Below are positions 14,380-23,203 of a stretch of 47,721 nucleotides of DNA, piece by piece; within the stretch, counting starts at the first letter, position 1; each line of letters begins with the position of its first letter. A model generated the notes under the pieces. That model was not told the origin of the DNA. It made no database searches and worked only from the letters and a program-made list of their open reading frames with translations. The position numbers were made by a program, and so were the translations under genes. The DNA is from Bacillota bacterium (lineage in GTDB: Bacteria; Bacillota; Clostridia; Oscillospirales; Ruminococcaceae): the NCBI GenBank assembly GCA_023421245.1, contig JAEZTV010000029.1, positions 1 to 47,721 of the forward strand. The letters run 5' to 3'.

Positions 14380-15468
14380 ATGTATAATGTGTTGCTTGTC
14401 TTAAAAACAAAAAAGGATAGTGAAAGCATCATTTCTCTGGAGGCATGGGAAGCACTTAAGTGTTTTAATATTGTGTTTCGAACAAAGACGGTTTCCGCCG
14501 CGCTTGATTATCTGATGCATACCCCGGTGGATTTGGTGCTTTGTGATGTTGCTGTCTCCGATATAGACGGAATTACTTTGCTCAAGGACGTTAAAAAGAA
14601 GAACATGGCGGGCGCGGTCGTTTTGTTTACCTCTCGTGCCGATATACAAAAGGCGAGACAGGGTCTTGAGTTTGGAGCGTTCGATTACTTAGTAAAGCCT
14701 GCCGAGAATTTGTATCTTGAGGATTTGTTGCAAAGGGTAAAATACTATCTGGAAGAAAAGAAACAAAACAAGGAGCATATCGAAAACCTTGTGCGCATTG
14801 TGCTCGACAAGGTGGGGCATTATTATCCTAAGGCGCAGATATCACAATTGGTTCTGCATATCCTCGACGGAGTGGAGGGGGTAAGCGACAATGCGCTGTC
14901 TATGATAAATCAAACGCGGCGTGCACTGGACGATGATTTTTACAAGGTATCATTTATTATCAGCCGTAGTATGCATGAGATTGTATCGAAGGTATTTTAC
15001 CAGAACAGCTGGCTGCATCAATTTTTATCACAGCAAGAGCTTTTGGAGCTAAGCGCAGCAGAATACAGCAATTTCGATGAGCTGTGCTCCATGGCGGTGC
15101 AGATAACAGATACCCTATGCGGATGTATGCGCAACCTTGCGCTAAAGCATGTTGAAAACCCCACCATTCGCCGTTTGGCGGATTACGTAACGGTAAACCT
15201 TGATAAGGAGCTTTCACTTGAAAGCTTATCTGAGAAGCTTTATATCAGCAAGACCTATCTCAGCGAGCTGTTTAAATCCAAATCCGGTTGCGCGATAACC
15301 GAATATTTGACAAGAGTTAAGATGGAGAAGGCGCGCAACATCATACTTGAAAAGCACCTGAAAACAAAAGAGGTCGCATTAATGCTCGGCTATAAAGATT
15401 TTGTTTATTTCTCGAAAATCTATAAAAAGTACTGGGGAACAACACCCGGCCAGCAGAATAAACAGTAA
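14380..15468 (+). CDS. AraC-family transcriptional regulator with a degenerate receiver domain
   Basis: About 362 residues. The N-terminal part (1-120) has the order of a response-regulator receiver: MYNVLLVL, D56 in LVLCDVAVSDIDG as the would-be phosphorylation site, the TSRAD strand end and K106 in FDYLVKP. The acidic pair after the first strand (usually VDDE) is replaced by LKTKKD, so Mg2+ binding and phosphorylation are doubtful. The C terminus (about 265-360) is a full AraC/XylS double helix-turn-helix ending YFSKIYKKYWGTTPGQ. GGAG six bases upstream favours the ATG at 14380 over earlier starts. It lies just before a chemoreceptor gene on the same strand; its targets are unknown. Confidence 0.85.
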   Translation: MYNVLLVLKTKKDSESIISLEAWEALKCFNIVFRTKTVSAALDYLMHTPVDLVLCDVAVSDIDGITLLKDVKKKNMAGAVVLFTSRADIQKARQGLEFGAFDYLVKPAENLYLEDLLQRVKYYLEEKKQNKEHIENLVRIVLDKVGHYYPKAQISQLVLHILDGVEGVSDNALSMINQTRRALDDDFYKVSFIISRSMHEIVSKVFYQNSWLHQFLSQQELLELSAAEYSNFDELCSMAVQITDTLCGCMRNLALKHVENPTIRRLADYVTVNLDKELSLESLSEKLYISKTYLSELFKSKSGCAITEYLTRVKMEKARNIILEKHLKTKEVALMLGYKDFVYFSKIYKKYWGTTPGQQNKQ

Positions 15469-15612
15469 AATAGTAAAATTATACTTCTTAATTATCTGGT
15501 AAATACTATAGCAATCATAAGAAAAATAATATATAATGTGTAAAAACGGATGGAATATTTACTTTTTATTCATATGGATTTGCTATAGATTAAATATTTA
15601 AGGAGTATTATA

Positions 15613-17574
15613 ATGAAAGCTATTGGCTCAAAACTGGCAGCGATGGCATTTTGCGGTATCACGATTTCAGTAATCATAGCGATTGTTTTAATGAATATTG
15701 GTACGAATACAATCATTAATACAATGCTGAAAAATCAAGCCGACACAGCAATAAATGCATTTGAGTACGAGATGAACGAGCGCAACACAAAAGCTCAGAC
15801 TCTGGCAAAGACGATTGCAACAGATGCTTCATTTCAAGCGGAAATGCAGTCACACAATGCCGCGGGGATGAAAAGTCGCATTACAGCAATTAAGCAGGAG
15901 ACACTTAGCGATACCGATTTTATTACGGTGACCGATGAACAGGGCACCGTGCTTGTGCGGGAACATAGCAGTAAAACAGGTGATTCGCTTGCGTACCAAA
16001 GCAATATTTCCGCAGCAATGGCGGGAGATACAGTCTCGTTTATTGAAGAGGGCACTGAAATTAAGCTATCCACACGATCTGCCACACCGGTAAAGGATAC
16101 CGCCGGCAAGGTTATCGGCGTTGTATCTACAGGGTATGAGCTGACGGATGAGGCTCTTGTGGACAGCCTAAAGGAAACCAATGGCTGTGAGATATCAATC
16201 TTTCTTGGTGATGAGCGCATTAACACTACAATTACCGTTGATGAGGTCAGGCAGGTTGGTACACAGCTTAACCAGAAGATAGCAAGCACCGTCCTTGGTG
16301 ACAAGCAAGCCTACTATGGCAAGGCGGACATTCTCGGCGCTCCCCACTATACCATATATAAGCCGTTGCTTGACGATCACGGAGAGGCCATAGGCGTCAT
16401 TTTTGCGGGGAAGCCGCTAAAAGAGATACAGGACGGCCAGCTTTTAATCATCTCAATTGTTATTGCAGTACTTGCAGTCATTACTGCTGCGCTGATTTTT
16501 GCGTGTATTGTATTGCTTCGCAAGATTGTCTCTAACCCGCTTCGTGAGATGTCGGAGGTATCGAAAGAAATTGCTGAAGGCAATTTAAACGTCGGGCACA
16601 CTACATATACATCAAACGACGAAATCGGAGCGTTATCGCGAGCTTTATCCTCCATCAGCGATACATTGAAGTTGTATGTAAACGACATCTCGGGTCAGCT
16701 TTCACGCATCTCGCAGGCGGATATCTCCGCCGAGATAACACAAGAGTATATTGGAGACTTTTTGCCGATACGCAACGCCCTTGATATTATACTTGAGAAT
16801 CTAAATGATATCATGCGCCGCATCAATATTTCGGCCAGTGAAGTGAATGCCGGCGCGGATCAGATTGCCGGCGGCGCGCAGAACCTTTCACAGGGGACGA
16901 CCGAGCAAGCGAGCTCTATCCAAGAGCTGAGTGCCTCCATTGCAGAGGTGTCTGAAAAGATTCGTGCCAATGCGGCCGCTGTACGCGAGGCGGCGGAATT
17001 TGCACAAAATGCCGGAGATGGAGTGCAGAGCAGCAACGATAAGATGCAGCAGCTGCAGGGTGCGATGGATAACATCGCGCAATCCTCCGACGAGATTAGC
17101 AAGATCATTAAGATCATCAACGATATCGCGTTCCAAACCAACATCCTTGCGCTCAACGCGGCGGTAGAGGCTGCAAGAGCGGGTGCTGCCGGAAAAGGCT
17201 TTGCGGTTGTGGCGGATGAGGTGCGAAACCTTGCCTCAAAATCTGCCGATGCGGTACATCAGACGACCGGACTGATTGAGCGCTCGGGCTTAGCGGTTAA
17301 GGACGGCGTTAAGATTGTTCGCAATACTGCCAAGGAGCTTGAAGAGGTTGCAAGCAAAACATCTCAGGTTCAGCAGGCGATGGCAGAGATTGATGAGTCG
17401 TCTTCCGCTCAGGCGACAGCCATTGCACAGATTTCGATTGGCATTGAGCAGATTGCAGCGGTAATTCAAAACAACTCTGCGACTGCGGAGGAGAGTGCCG
17501 CTGCCAGCGAACAGCTCTCTGCACAGGCGGCTGCCCTCCACGGCATTATTTCGGATTTTAAGCTCAGGGACTAG
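15613..17574 (+). CDS. Methyl-accepting chemotaxis protein (extracellular Cache-type sensor)
   Basis: A 653-residue chemoreceptor. It has a first transmembrane helix at about 8-30, an extracellular sensor of about 240 residues resembling a single Cache domain (motif VSTGYELTDEALVDSL), and a second transmembrane helix at about 277-303. A HAMP domain follows (NPLREMSEVSKEIAEGNLN), then a long coiled coil with the conserved hairpin tip IAFQTNILALNAAVEAARAGAAGKGFAVVADEVRNLA. The tip binds CheA/CheW, which implies a chemotaxis apparatus elsewhere in the genome. AAGGAG lies eight bases before the ATG. The ligand is unknown, though Cache sensors often bind small organic acids or amino acids. Confidence 0.95.
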   Translation: MKAIGSKLAAMAFCGITISVIIAIVLMNIGTNTIINTMLKNQADTAINAFEYEMNERNTKAQTLAKTIATDASFQAEMQSHNAAGMKSRITAIKQETLSDTDFITVTDEQGTVLVREHSSKTGDSLAYQSNISAAMAGDTVSFIEEGTEIKLSTRSATPVKDTAGKVIGVVSTGYELTDEALVDSLKETNGCEISIFLGDERINTTITVDEVRQVGTQLNQKIASTVLGDKQAYYGKADILGAPHYTIYKPLLDDHGEAIGVIFAGKPLKEIQDGQLLIISIVIAVLAVITAALIFACIVLLRKIVSNPLREMSEVSKEIAEGNLNVGHTTYTSNDEIGALSRALSSISDTLKLYVNDISGQLSRISQADISAEITQEYIGDFLPIRNALDIILENLNDIMRRINISASEVNAGADQIAGGAQNLSQGTTEQASSIQELSASIAEVSEKIRANAAAVREAAEFAQNAGDGVQSSNDKMQQLQGAMDNIAQSSDEISKIIKIINDIAFQTNILALNAAVEAARAGAAGKGFAVVADEVRNLASKSADAVHQTTGLIERSGLAVKDGVKIVRNTAKELEEVASKTSQVQQAMAEIDESSSAQATAIAQISIGIEQIAAVIQNNSATAEESAAASEQLSAQAAALHGIISDFKLRD

Positions 17575-17609
17575 TCCCGACACAAGACCCGGGCAACAAA
17601 ATGAACGCA

Positions 17610-17674
17610 AGGCACCTTGCCGCATACAATAGATCAGGGGATACAAAGTCTGGTCTATCTGCGGGGAGGTGCCT
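17610..17674 (+). promoter_or_regulatory. Long hairpin containing the ribosome binding site of the patatin gene
   Basis: AGGCACCTTGCCGCA (17610-17624) pairs with TGCGGGGAGGTGCCT (17660-17674) with one mismatch. Inside, ATAGATCAG pairs with CTGGTCTAT, giving about 23 pairs and a 12-base loop. The 3' arm contains GGGGAGG, the only ribosome binding site for the ATG at 17681. The hairpin may end chemoreceptor transcription, mask the site, or both. Confidence 0.7.
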
Positions 17675-17680
17675 GTTTCT

Positions 17681-18544
17681 ATGGGATTTGGTATAGCACT
17701 GGGTGGCGGAGGAACGCGTGGGGCGGCGCATGTTGGTGTACTGCTTGCCCTGCACGAGGCGCAGCTGATTCCGCGTTCGATTGCCGGTACAAGCGCAGGG
17801 GCAATTGTTGCGGGCTTTTATGCCGCGGGAATTACACCGCACGAGCTGAAGGAAATGGTCTATTACCTTGCGCAAAATGGCAAGCTTCTGCTCGATTTTG
17901 ATGTTGCGGGTATCTTCAAGGGTGTTTTTCAGGTGCTAAGCGGGCGTGAACTCACACTTACAGGACTGATGAAGGGCGAAAAACTATATGATTACATAGC
18001 ACACTACACCAAGGGCTTAACAATAAGCAAAGTGACAATGCCACTTGTTATCCCTGCTATTGATATGGTAAGTGCGAGAACTGTGGTATACACCAATCGT
18101 GCACAAGGCAAACCTGCGGTAACTGATGTGATGTGGCGTGATGACATCCTGTTAGCCGAGGCCTGCTGTGCTTCGGCATCGGTTCCCATCGCGTTTCGGC
18201 CGCGCCGTGTAGGGAAGCTTACCCTGCTCGATGGGGGGATGACCGATAATCTGCCTGTTTCCCTGCTTGTTGCGGCTGGAGAGCCCAATGTGCTTGCGGT
18301 CGATATTTCGGAAAGCTATGAGCCGCCCGACGGAGAGAACATCATCGAGCTTGCATCCCATTCGCTGTCGATCATGAGCCGGCGTTTACGTCAGTGCTCG
18401 TCTGCGGGAGAACGGCTCTTGCTAAGACCAAAGCTGCCGGATAACGCGAAGTTTCTGGATTTTTCTCATGTAACAGAATGCATGCGTGCAGGCTATGACG
18501 CGGCCAAAAATATGGTGCCGATTCTGCGCTCTATATTAGTATAG
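17681..18544 (+). CDS. Patatin-like phospholipase (RssA-type)
   Basis: About 287 residues of the bacterial patatin family, serine acyl hydrolases with a Ser-Asp dyad. The oxyanion loop GGGGTRG is at 8-14, the nucleophile elbow GTSAG has S38, and D184 lies in LDGGMTDN. There is no signal peptide, so a cytosolic or membrane-face lipase or esterase is expected. The ATG at 17681 is chosen because an in-frame GTG at 17669 overlaps the binding site itself. The gene starts about 105 bases after the chemoreceptor, with its ribosome binding site inside a long hairpin, and is followed by a terminator. Its lipid substrate is unknown. Confidence 0.92.
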   Translation: MGFGIALGGGGTRGAAHVGVLLALHEAQLIPRSIAGTSAGAIVAGFYAAGITPHELKEMVYYLAQNGKLLLDFDVAGIFKGVFQVLSGRELTLTGLMKGEKLYDYIAHYTKGLTISKVTMPLVIPAIDMVSARTVVYTNRAQGKPAVTDVMWRDDILLAEACCASASVPIAFRPRRVGKLTLLDGGMTDNLPVSLLVAAGEPNVLAVDISESYEPPDGENIIELASHSLSIMSRRLRQCSSAGERLLLRPKLPDNAKFLDFSHVTECMRAGYDAAKNMVPILRSILV

Positions 18545-18563
18545 AACAGATAGGTTACCTAAG

Positions 18564-18590
18564 AAAGCAACCGCCCGGTGCGGTTGCTTT
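18564..18590 (+). terminator. Terminator after the patatin gene
   Basis: AAAGCAACCGC (18564-18574) pairs with GCGGTTGCTTT (18580-18590), an 11-base-pair stem with a 5-base loop, ending in a short T run. Confidence 0.85.
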
Positions 18591-18782
18591 GTGCATATCA
18601 GCTCAGGAAAACCCATATCACGGGGGGGAGTATGAGGTTTGATATATGAATGAAAAAATATGGTGGATTTTGCAAAGAAATCAGGTATAATAAGTATAAT
18701 AGAAAATTAAAAGATGGCAGGGCAATAACTAAATTCAAACGCAACGATACAAATACATTACGTGAAAAGGCGAGGCAGTATG

Positions 18783-19817
18783 ATGAAAAGGATCGCGTTT
18801 TTTGATGCAAAGCCGTATGACAAGCTTTGGTTTGACAAGCTGAAAGAGGAATATGGGTTTAAAATCAAGTATTATGAAAGCAAGCTGAATGAGGATACCG
18901 CGGCAATGGCGGCAGGCAGTGATGCAGTTGTTGTATTTGTTAACGATGAAATCACTGCGAAGGTGCTTGATGTTTTGGAGGAAAAGGGGATTGGCATTAT
19001 CGCACTGCGCAGCGCGGGCTACAACAATGTGGATTTTCAGTCTGCTTTTGGCAGAATTCATGTGGTACGTGTACCTGCCTATTCGCCGTACGCGGTAGCG
19101 GAACATGCTGCAGCACTGTTGCTCGCCATCAACCGGCGGATTCCCCGTGCCTACAACCGTACCCGTGATTACAACTTCAGCCTTAACGGATTAACGGGCT
19201 TTGACCTGCACGGCAAGACGATGGGGGTAATCGGCACAGGTAAGATTGGGCAGGTGTTTATCGATATCTGCAGAGGCTTTGGCATGCGCATCATTGCGTT
19301 TGACCCCTATCCGATATCGGGCAAAGGGATTGATTATGTCTCGCTCGAAGAGTTGTTTCGGCAGTCAGACATTATCTCGCTGCATTGCCCGCTCACCAAA
19401 GACACACATCATGTAATCAACAAACAGTCATTTGCACTGATGCGTGACGGTGTTTATCTTATCAATACCTCCAGAGGAGCGTTGGTGGACAGCGAGGCGC
19501 TTGTGGAAGCAATTAAAAGCGGCAAGGTAGGCGGCGCTGCGCTTGATGTGTACGAGGAAGAATCCGAGCTGTTTTTTGAGGATTTTTCAAGCACCGTCAT
19601 TCAGGATGATGTTTTGGCCCGCATTATCTCTATGCCAAACGTAATTGTTACATCGCATCAGGCATTTTTAACACAAGAAGCGCTCCAGAACATTGCGCAG
19701 ACCACGCTTCAAAACTTAAAAGAATACTTCGATGGAAGAGATTTGACCAATGAGATCTGTTATCAGTGCGATAAACAGGCAGCCTGCCCCAAAAAACAAG
19801 GCGAGCGATGCTTTTAA
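18783..19817 (+). CDS. D-2-hydroxyacid dehydrogenase (D-lactate dehydrogenase-like) with Cys-rich tail
   Basis: About 344 residues of the D-isomer-specific 2-hydroxyacid dehydrogenase family, which interconverts 2-keto acids and D-2-hydroxyacids with NADH. Visible are the substrate arginine in ALRSAGYNNVD, the Rossmann loop GTGKIGQVF, INTSRGALVD, the catalytic glutamate region DVYEEE, and the catalytic histidine in TSHQAFLTQEAL. This pattern is typical of LdhA-type D-lactate dehydrogenases, but aryl or branched-chain keto acids are also possible. After the usual end it has an extra tail with four cysteines (CYQCDKQAACPKKQGERC). Two adjacent ATGs at 18780 and 18783 share the GAGG; I chose the second for spacing. 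Two TATAAT boxes lie at 18686 and 18695. Confidence 0.88.
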   Translation: MKRIAFFDAKPYDKLWFDKLKEEYGFKIKYYESKLNEDTAAMAAGSDAVVVFVNDEITAKVLDVLEEKGIGIIALRSAGYNNVDFQSAFGRIHVVRVPAYSPYAVAEHAAALLLAINRRIPRAYNRTRDYNFSLNGLTGFDLHGKTMGVIGTGKIGQVFIDICRGFGMRIIAFDPYPISGKGIDYVSLEELFRQSDIISLHCPLTKDTHHVINKQSFALMRDGVYLINTSRGALVDSEALVEAIKSGKVGGAALDVYEEESELFFEDFSSTVIQDDVLARIISMPNVIVTSHQAFLTQEALQNIAQTTLQNLKEYFDGRDLTNEICYQCDKQAACPKKQGERCF

Positions 19818-19848
19818 TCCTCGAAAAGAGTATTATGGGAGGTAACAG

Positions 19849-20658
19849 ATGCTTTTCATTCATGCAGAGAGAAGGAGTCGTATCGCGCCGTTATTTAGCG
19901 GCATGCGTGATACTTTAATACAAACATGTCTGCAGGGACATATGGGGGAAGCATGGGCGGATGATTTAAACGCGCCCACCTGTGCGATGCTTGTTGTGGC
20001 AAATTTCTGTTATGTAGCAGGTAATTGTGCGGCAACGCACGCACGCGATCTGTTGTGTCAATTGCCGCCGAATGGCTGCGATGTGGTTGTTGAGCATGAT
20101 GGGTGGAAAGAACTGTTGCTTGCGCTGTACCCAAACGCGGTAACCATTACACGCTATGCCATTAAACACGAGGGGGATATATTTGACCGGCAACAACTCC
20201 GCGCAGCAATACAGGGGCTATCATCCGAATACACAATAAAGCGATTTGATGAAGCGCTTTATTACGAGGCGATGCAAAGCGATTGGTCCCACGACTTCTG
20301 TGCCCATTTTAAAAGTGCACAGGATTATCTGGCGCGCGGCAGGGGATATGCTATATTACATAACAATCGCCTTGTGTGCGGAGCATCCTCCTACACCATA
20401 TACGACGGCGGGCTGGAGATTGAGGTTGATACCCACATAGACTTCAGGCGACGCGGACTCGCACTTGTCTGTGCCGCGGCTTTAATACTTGATTGCCTTG
20501 AACACGGTATCTACCCAAGCTGGGACGCTGCAAACCTTGCATCGGTGAAATTATGCCAACGGCTGGGGTATCATCTTGATAGGGAATACAAGGCATACTG
20601 TCTTACAGACGACTCGGGCACTCCAAAATCGGATACCGCCGAATCCGAAACTTGCTGA
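19849..20658 (+). CDS. GNAT family acetyltransferase (two-domain, about 270 residues)
   Basis: A 269-residue protein of the GNAT_acetyltran type. A divergent N-terminal half (1-115) is followed by a C-terminal GNAT domain with the acetyl-CoA loop DFRRRGLALVCAAALILDC at about 200-218 and then ASVKLCQRLGYHL (the A/S-x-x-L-x-x-x-LGY motif). The ATG is preceded by GGGAGG. It follows the D-2-hydroxyacid dehydrogenase by about 30 bases and is probably co-transcribed, but the substrate is unknown and a link to 2-hydroxyacids is speculative. Confidence 0.83.
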   Translation: MLFIHAERRSRIAPLFSGMRDTLIQTCLQGHMGEAWADDLNAPTCAMLVVANFCYVAGNCAATHARDLLCQLPPNGCDVVVEHDGWKELLLALYPNAVTITRYAIKHEGDIFDRQQLRAAIQGLSSEYTIKRFDEALYYEAMQSDWSHDFCAHFKSAQDYLARGRGYAILHNNRLVCGASSYTIYDGGLEIEVDTHIDFRRRGLALVCAAALILDCLEHGIYPSWDAANLASVKLCQRLGYHLDREYKAYCLTDDSGTPKSDTAESETC

Positions 20659-20689
20659 TAGTGTAGAGCTTGGTTAGGCATATACATAA

Positions 20690-20722
20690 ATATCGGGCAG
20701 AGTGTTACACTCTGCCCGATAT
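20690..20722. terminator. Symmetric hairpin between convergent genes
   Basis: A perfect 15-base-pair stem, ATATCGGGCAGAGTG and its complement around TTA, sits between the convergent GNAT and SGNH genes. It has no T run on either strand, so it is either a weak bidirectional terminator or a 3' end stabiliser. Confidence 0.65.
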
Positions 20723-20736
20723 GGTCTGCAATTTAC

Positions 20737-21456
20737 TTATGCGCAGGAATTATTGAGTTTTTCAAGATTATCCGATGCAAAACGCATCAGCTCATGTGCA
20801 ATTAACCGGTATCCGTTCTCGTTTGGGTGTATGCCATCCTCACAGATGAGTGAATCCTTATAATTGCGCTTATCCAAAAATGCGGAGCGCACATCCACAT
20901 ACATTGCACCCGTTTCATATGCAAGCTTGGTTGCGGCAAGCGAGTACATCTCCTGATAGCGGTAAATCATCTGAACATCGCCGAGAAATCGCAGGATGTT
21001 CTGGGCGTTGAGCCCATTTCGGGTAATCCATTTAAAGTAACGCTCTCCATCAATGGGAGGAAGCGACATCACAACCGGTGTGATACCGCCGCGCTTGATG
21101 GAAAGAAGCATATTGTGATAGATTTCTTCAAACTTTTTAAACGGCGTATGCGGCTCGTGTTTTGCGTCAGGATCGTTTGCAACACGCTCCCAGTCATAAT
21201 CGCAATCATTTCCGCCGTATTCGAGTAATACAACATCACAGGCAAGGCCTTTTTCCAAAGCGCGTGTCAATTGCTGCTGCCCCTTTTCTATGGTGCAGCC
21301 GAACCGAGATCGGTTGTTGACCGCAAGCCCAAGCTTTGTGTATATCCGCTCGGTCTCCGTTTGTTTCATGGGGTAGTACCGGCTGCTCTCTTTGTCGAGC
21401 AAAATACCTTTCATAATTGAATCGCCATAGATCTGAATCTGTTTTACAATATCCAA
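20737..21456 (-). CDS. SGNH/GDSL-family hydrolase
   Basis: A 239-residue esterase/lipase-fold protein. Block I is YGDSIMKG with the nucleophile S13, block III is YGGNDCD near residues 78-84, and block V is DGIHPNENGY with D207 and H210. No signal peptide is visible, so it is likely cytosolic. The start is TTG at 21456 with AGGAGG upstream. It lies 34 bases downstream of degV on the same strand and is probably in one transcript with it; both deal loosely with acyl or lipid chemistry. The physiological ester is unknown. Confidence 0.88.
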   Translation of the reverse strand: MDIVKQIQIYGDSIMKGILLDKESSRYYPMKQTETERIYTKLGLAVNNRSRFGCTIEKGQQQLTRALEKGLACDVVLLEYGGNDCDYDWERVANDPDAKHEPHTPFKKFEEIYHNMLLSIKRGGITPVVMSLPPIDGERYFKWITRNGLNAQNILRFLGDVQMIYRYQEMYSLAATKLAYETGAMYVDVRSAFLDKRNYKDSLICEDGIHPNENGYRLIAHELMRFASDNLEKLNNSCA

Positions 21457-21490
21457 TACGAACCCCTCCTATTGAATAATCAACTGTTTG

Positions 21491-22360
21491 TTAGCGCTCT
21501 GTGCCAAGAAAGAACAGCGCAATCGTTCCCGGGCCCGAATGGGCACCGATAACAGGGTCTACGTAGTTGATTAGAATGTCCGTTACCTTCAGGCGCTTAC
21601 GTACTTGTTCAGCGACATATTCGGCATCCTCAATGCAATCGCCGTGCGTAATAAATACAGTCTGGCTTTGCGGCTCGATAGCGGTACGCTCCATGCGGTC
21701 GACCAGCATATCCAGTGACCGTTTGCGCCCGCGCGTCTTTTCCACCAGAATGAGACGTCCTTCGTTATCCATATGCATAATCGGTTTTACGCCGAGAATG
21801 GTCCCAAGTACCGCAGCAGCCCCCGAAACACGTCCGCCGCGTTTCAGAAAGAACAGATCGTCTACGGTGAACCAGTGGCATAGGCGCAGACGGTTGTTAA
21901 GCACCCATTCGTACACCTCATCAATATTCTTGCCCTGCTCGCGCAGCTTTGCTGCATGGTATACCAGCAGCCCTTCGCCAAGCGAAGCGCCAAGGGTATC
22001 TACCGACAATATCCTTCGGTCGGGGTAAGAGACCTTTAAATCTTCCAGCACCATTGCAGCGGCTTGATAACTACCGCTGAGCGCAGATGAAAAACCGATG
22101 TAAAGAAGATCGTTGCCTGCCCTTAGGATTTCCTCAAAGATAGGGGTACATACATTGATGTCGATCAATGTTGTGGTAATCTCCTCTTTGTTACGCATCA
22201 TGGTATAAAACTGTTTTAAATCGGTTTTCTTTCCCTTTTCATAGCTGTAATATTCCTTGTCGTTCACCCGAAACATTAGTGAAAGGATGTGCAACCTGTA
22301 TTGTTGAATCAGTTCATCTGTCAGGTTGCTGGAGGAATCTGTTACAATTTCAAAACCCAT
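21491..22360 (-). CDS. DegV family fatty-acid-binding protein
   Basis: About 289 residues of the DegV family, which in Firmicutes binds fatty acids (FakB proteins feed FakA for phospholipid synthesis). The hallmarks are the N-terminal EIVTDSSSNLTDELI, the FSSALSGSYQAA segment around residues 86-98, SVDTLGASLGEGLL and the C-terminal GAHSGPGTIALFF. I take the start at the ATG giving MGFEIVTD (22360); six codons earlier another ATG has no binding site, and even here the upstream sequence (CGGGGT) is only modest. An SGNH hydrolase follows. Its own promoter, with an inverted repeat at the -10, lies at 22408-22452. Confidence 0.92.
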   Translation of the reverse strand: MGFEIVTDSSSNLTDELIQQYRLHILSLMFRVNDKEYYSYEKGKKTDLKQFYTMMRNKEEITTTLIDINVCTPIFEEILRAGNDLLYIGFSSALSGSYQAAAMVLEDLKVSYPDRRILSVDTLGASLGEGLLVYHAAKLREQGKNIDEVYEWVLNNRLRLCHWFTVDDLFFLKRGGRVSGAAAVLGTILGVKPIMHMDNEGRLILVEKTRGRKRSLDMLVDRMERTAIEPQSQTVFITHGDCIEDAEYVAEQVRKRLKVTDILINYVDPVIGAHSGPGTIALFFLGTER

Positions 22361-22407
22361 TTTGTTACCCCGTTTCATTTACTCAATTTGTGATACAATA
22401 AACCCAA

Positions 22408-22426
22408 TCTAGTTATTAAGACTAGA
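22408..22426. promoter_or_regulatory. Inverted repeat overlapping the degV -10 box (possible operator)
   Basis: TCTAGT (22408-22413) and ACTAGA (22421-22426) form an inverted repeat with a 7-base centre. The right arm runs into the -10 box of the degV promoter, a good place for a repressor. No regulator can be named. Confidence 0.5.
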
Positions 22427-22452
22427 ATATCACTGTTTATATACCATGTCAA
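22424..22452 (-). promoter_or_regulatory. Promoter of degV
   Basis: On the minus strand TTGACA (22452-22447), 17 bases, TATTCT (22429-22424). Confidence 0.75.
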
Positions 22453-22469
22453 GTGGTTTGTTGAAGTTG

Positions 22470-22498
22470 TTGAACTTATTTAACGTTTATGGTAAAAT
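22470..22498 (+). promoter_or_regulatory. Promoter of the DUF1836 gene
   Basis: TTGAAC (22470-22475), 17 bases, TAAAAT (22493-22498). It is back to back with the degV promoter. Confidence 0.7.
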
Positions 22499-22582
22499 GT
22501 TTTTCAGAAGTGAGTGCTTGCAACTTGCTTGGGTACGGTGCTAAAGCACATATCCAGTTTTATATCAAAGGAGTGCCGTAAG

Positions 22583-23194
22583 GTGGAAAATAAGCTTGAA
22601 CAGGGGCTTTTGGGCTGGACGGAAGATATTATCTCGTTTCATCTGCCCCGGTGGATTGAGCTGCCTGAAATTGACCTGTATATGGATCAGGTTATCGTGT
22701 TTTTCGAACGAATTTTTTCGCGTTTTCCGGGGGCGTATGCCGGCAAGCTGATCTCCCCGTCAATAATTAATAACTACGTCAAGCTCGGCATCATCCCGCA
22801 GCCGCTTAAAAAGAAGTATTCCCGCACCCATCTTGCGTATCTAATGATGATCTGTATTTTAAAGCAGGTGCTGCCCATCTCGGTGGTAACTGATTTAATC
22901 GCGTACCAGTTGCAGACGGCAACCATTACGCAGGTATATGATCAGTTCTGCGAAGAGCAGGAGCAAGCTACCAAAAGAGCGGTGGAAACTGCGCGGCATG
23001 AGTATTTTAATAAGAAAGTAAATGAAAAAAATGATGATGAACAGTCGTTGGTAGAGCTCACGCTCAAAATGGCCGTAACCGCAAACTCAAGCAAGATATT
23101 TGCCGAACGGGTAATCTGCCAAAAACGCGAAGAAGAGCTTGCAGCTAAGCTACCTGAAGTTGAGCCCGATGACAAAATATCAAAATCAAAATAG
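22583..23194 (+). CDS. DUF1836 domain protein
   Basis: About 203 residues. The start is GTG at 22583 with AAAGGAG nine bases upstream. The N-terminal part (about 20-130) matches the DUF1836 pattern of Firmicutes. It has a helix-turn-helix-like stretch SPSIINNYVKLGIIPQPLKKKYSRTHL, similar to the MerR-type DNA-binding turn, then a hydrophobic helix. The C-terminal third is charged and helical. DUF1836 proteins are suspected regulators with no defined target. It is divergent from degV, sharing the intergenic region and an operator-like repeat, so control of degV is a reasonable guess but untested. Confidence 0.8.
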   Translation: MENKLEQGLLGWTEDIISFHLPRWIELPEIDLYMDQVIVFFERIFSRFPGAYAGKLISPSIINNYVKLGIIPQPLKKKYSRTHLAYLMMICILKQVLPISVVTDLIAYQLQTATITQVYDQFCEEQEQATKRAVETARHEYFNKKVNEKNDDEQSLVELTLKMAVTANSSKIFAERVICQKREEELAAKLPEVEPDDKISKSK

Positions 23195-23203
23195 AAACAA
23201 TAA

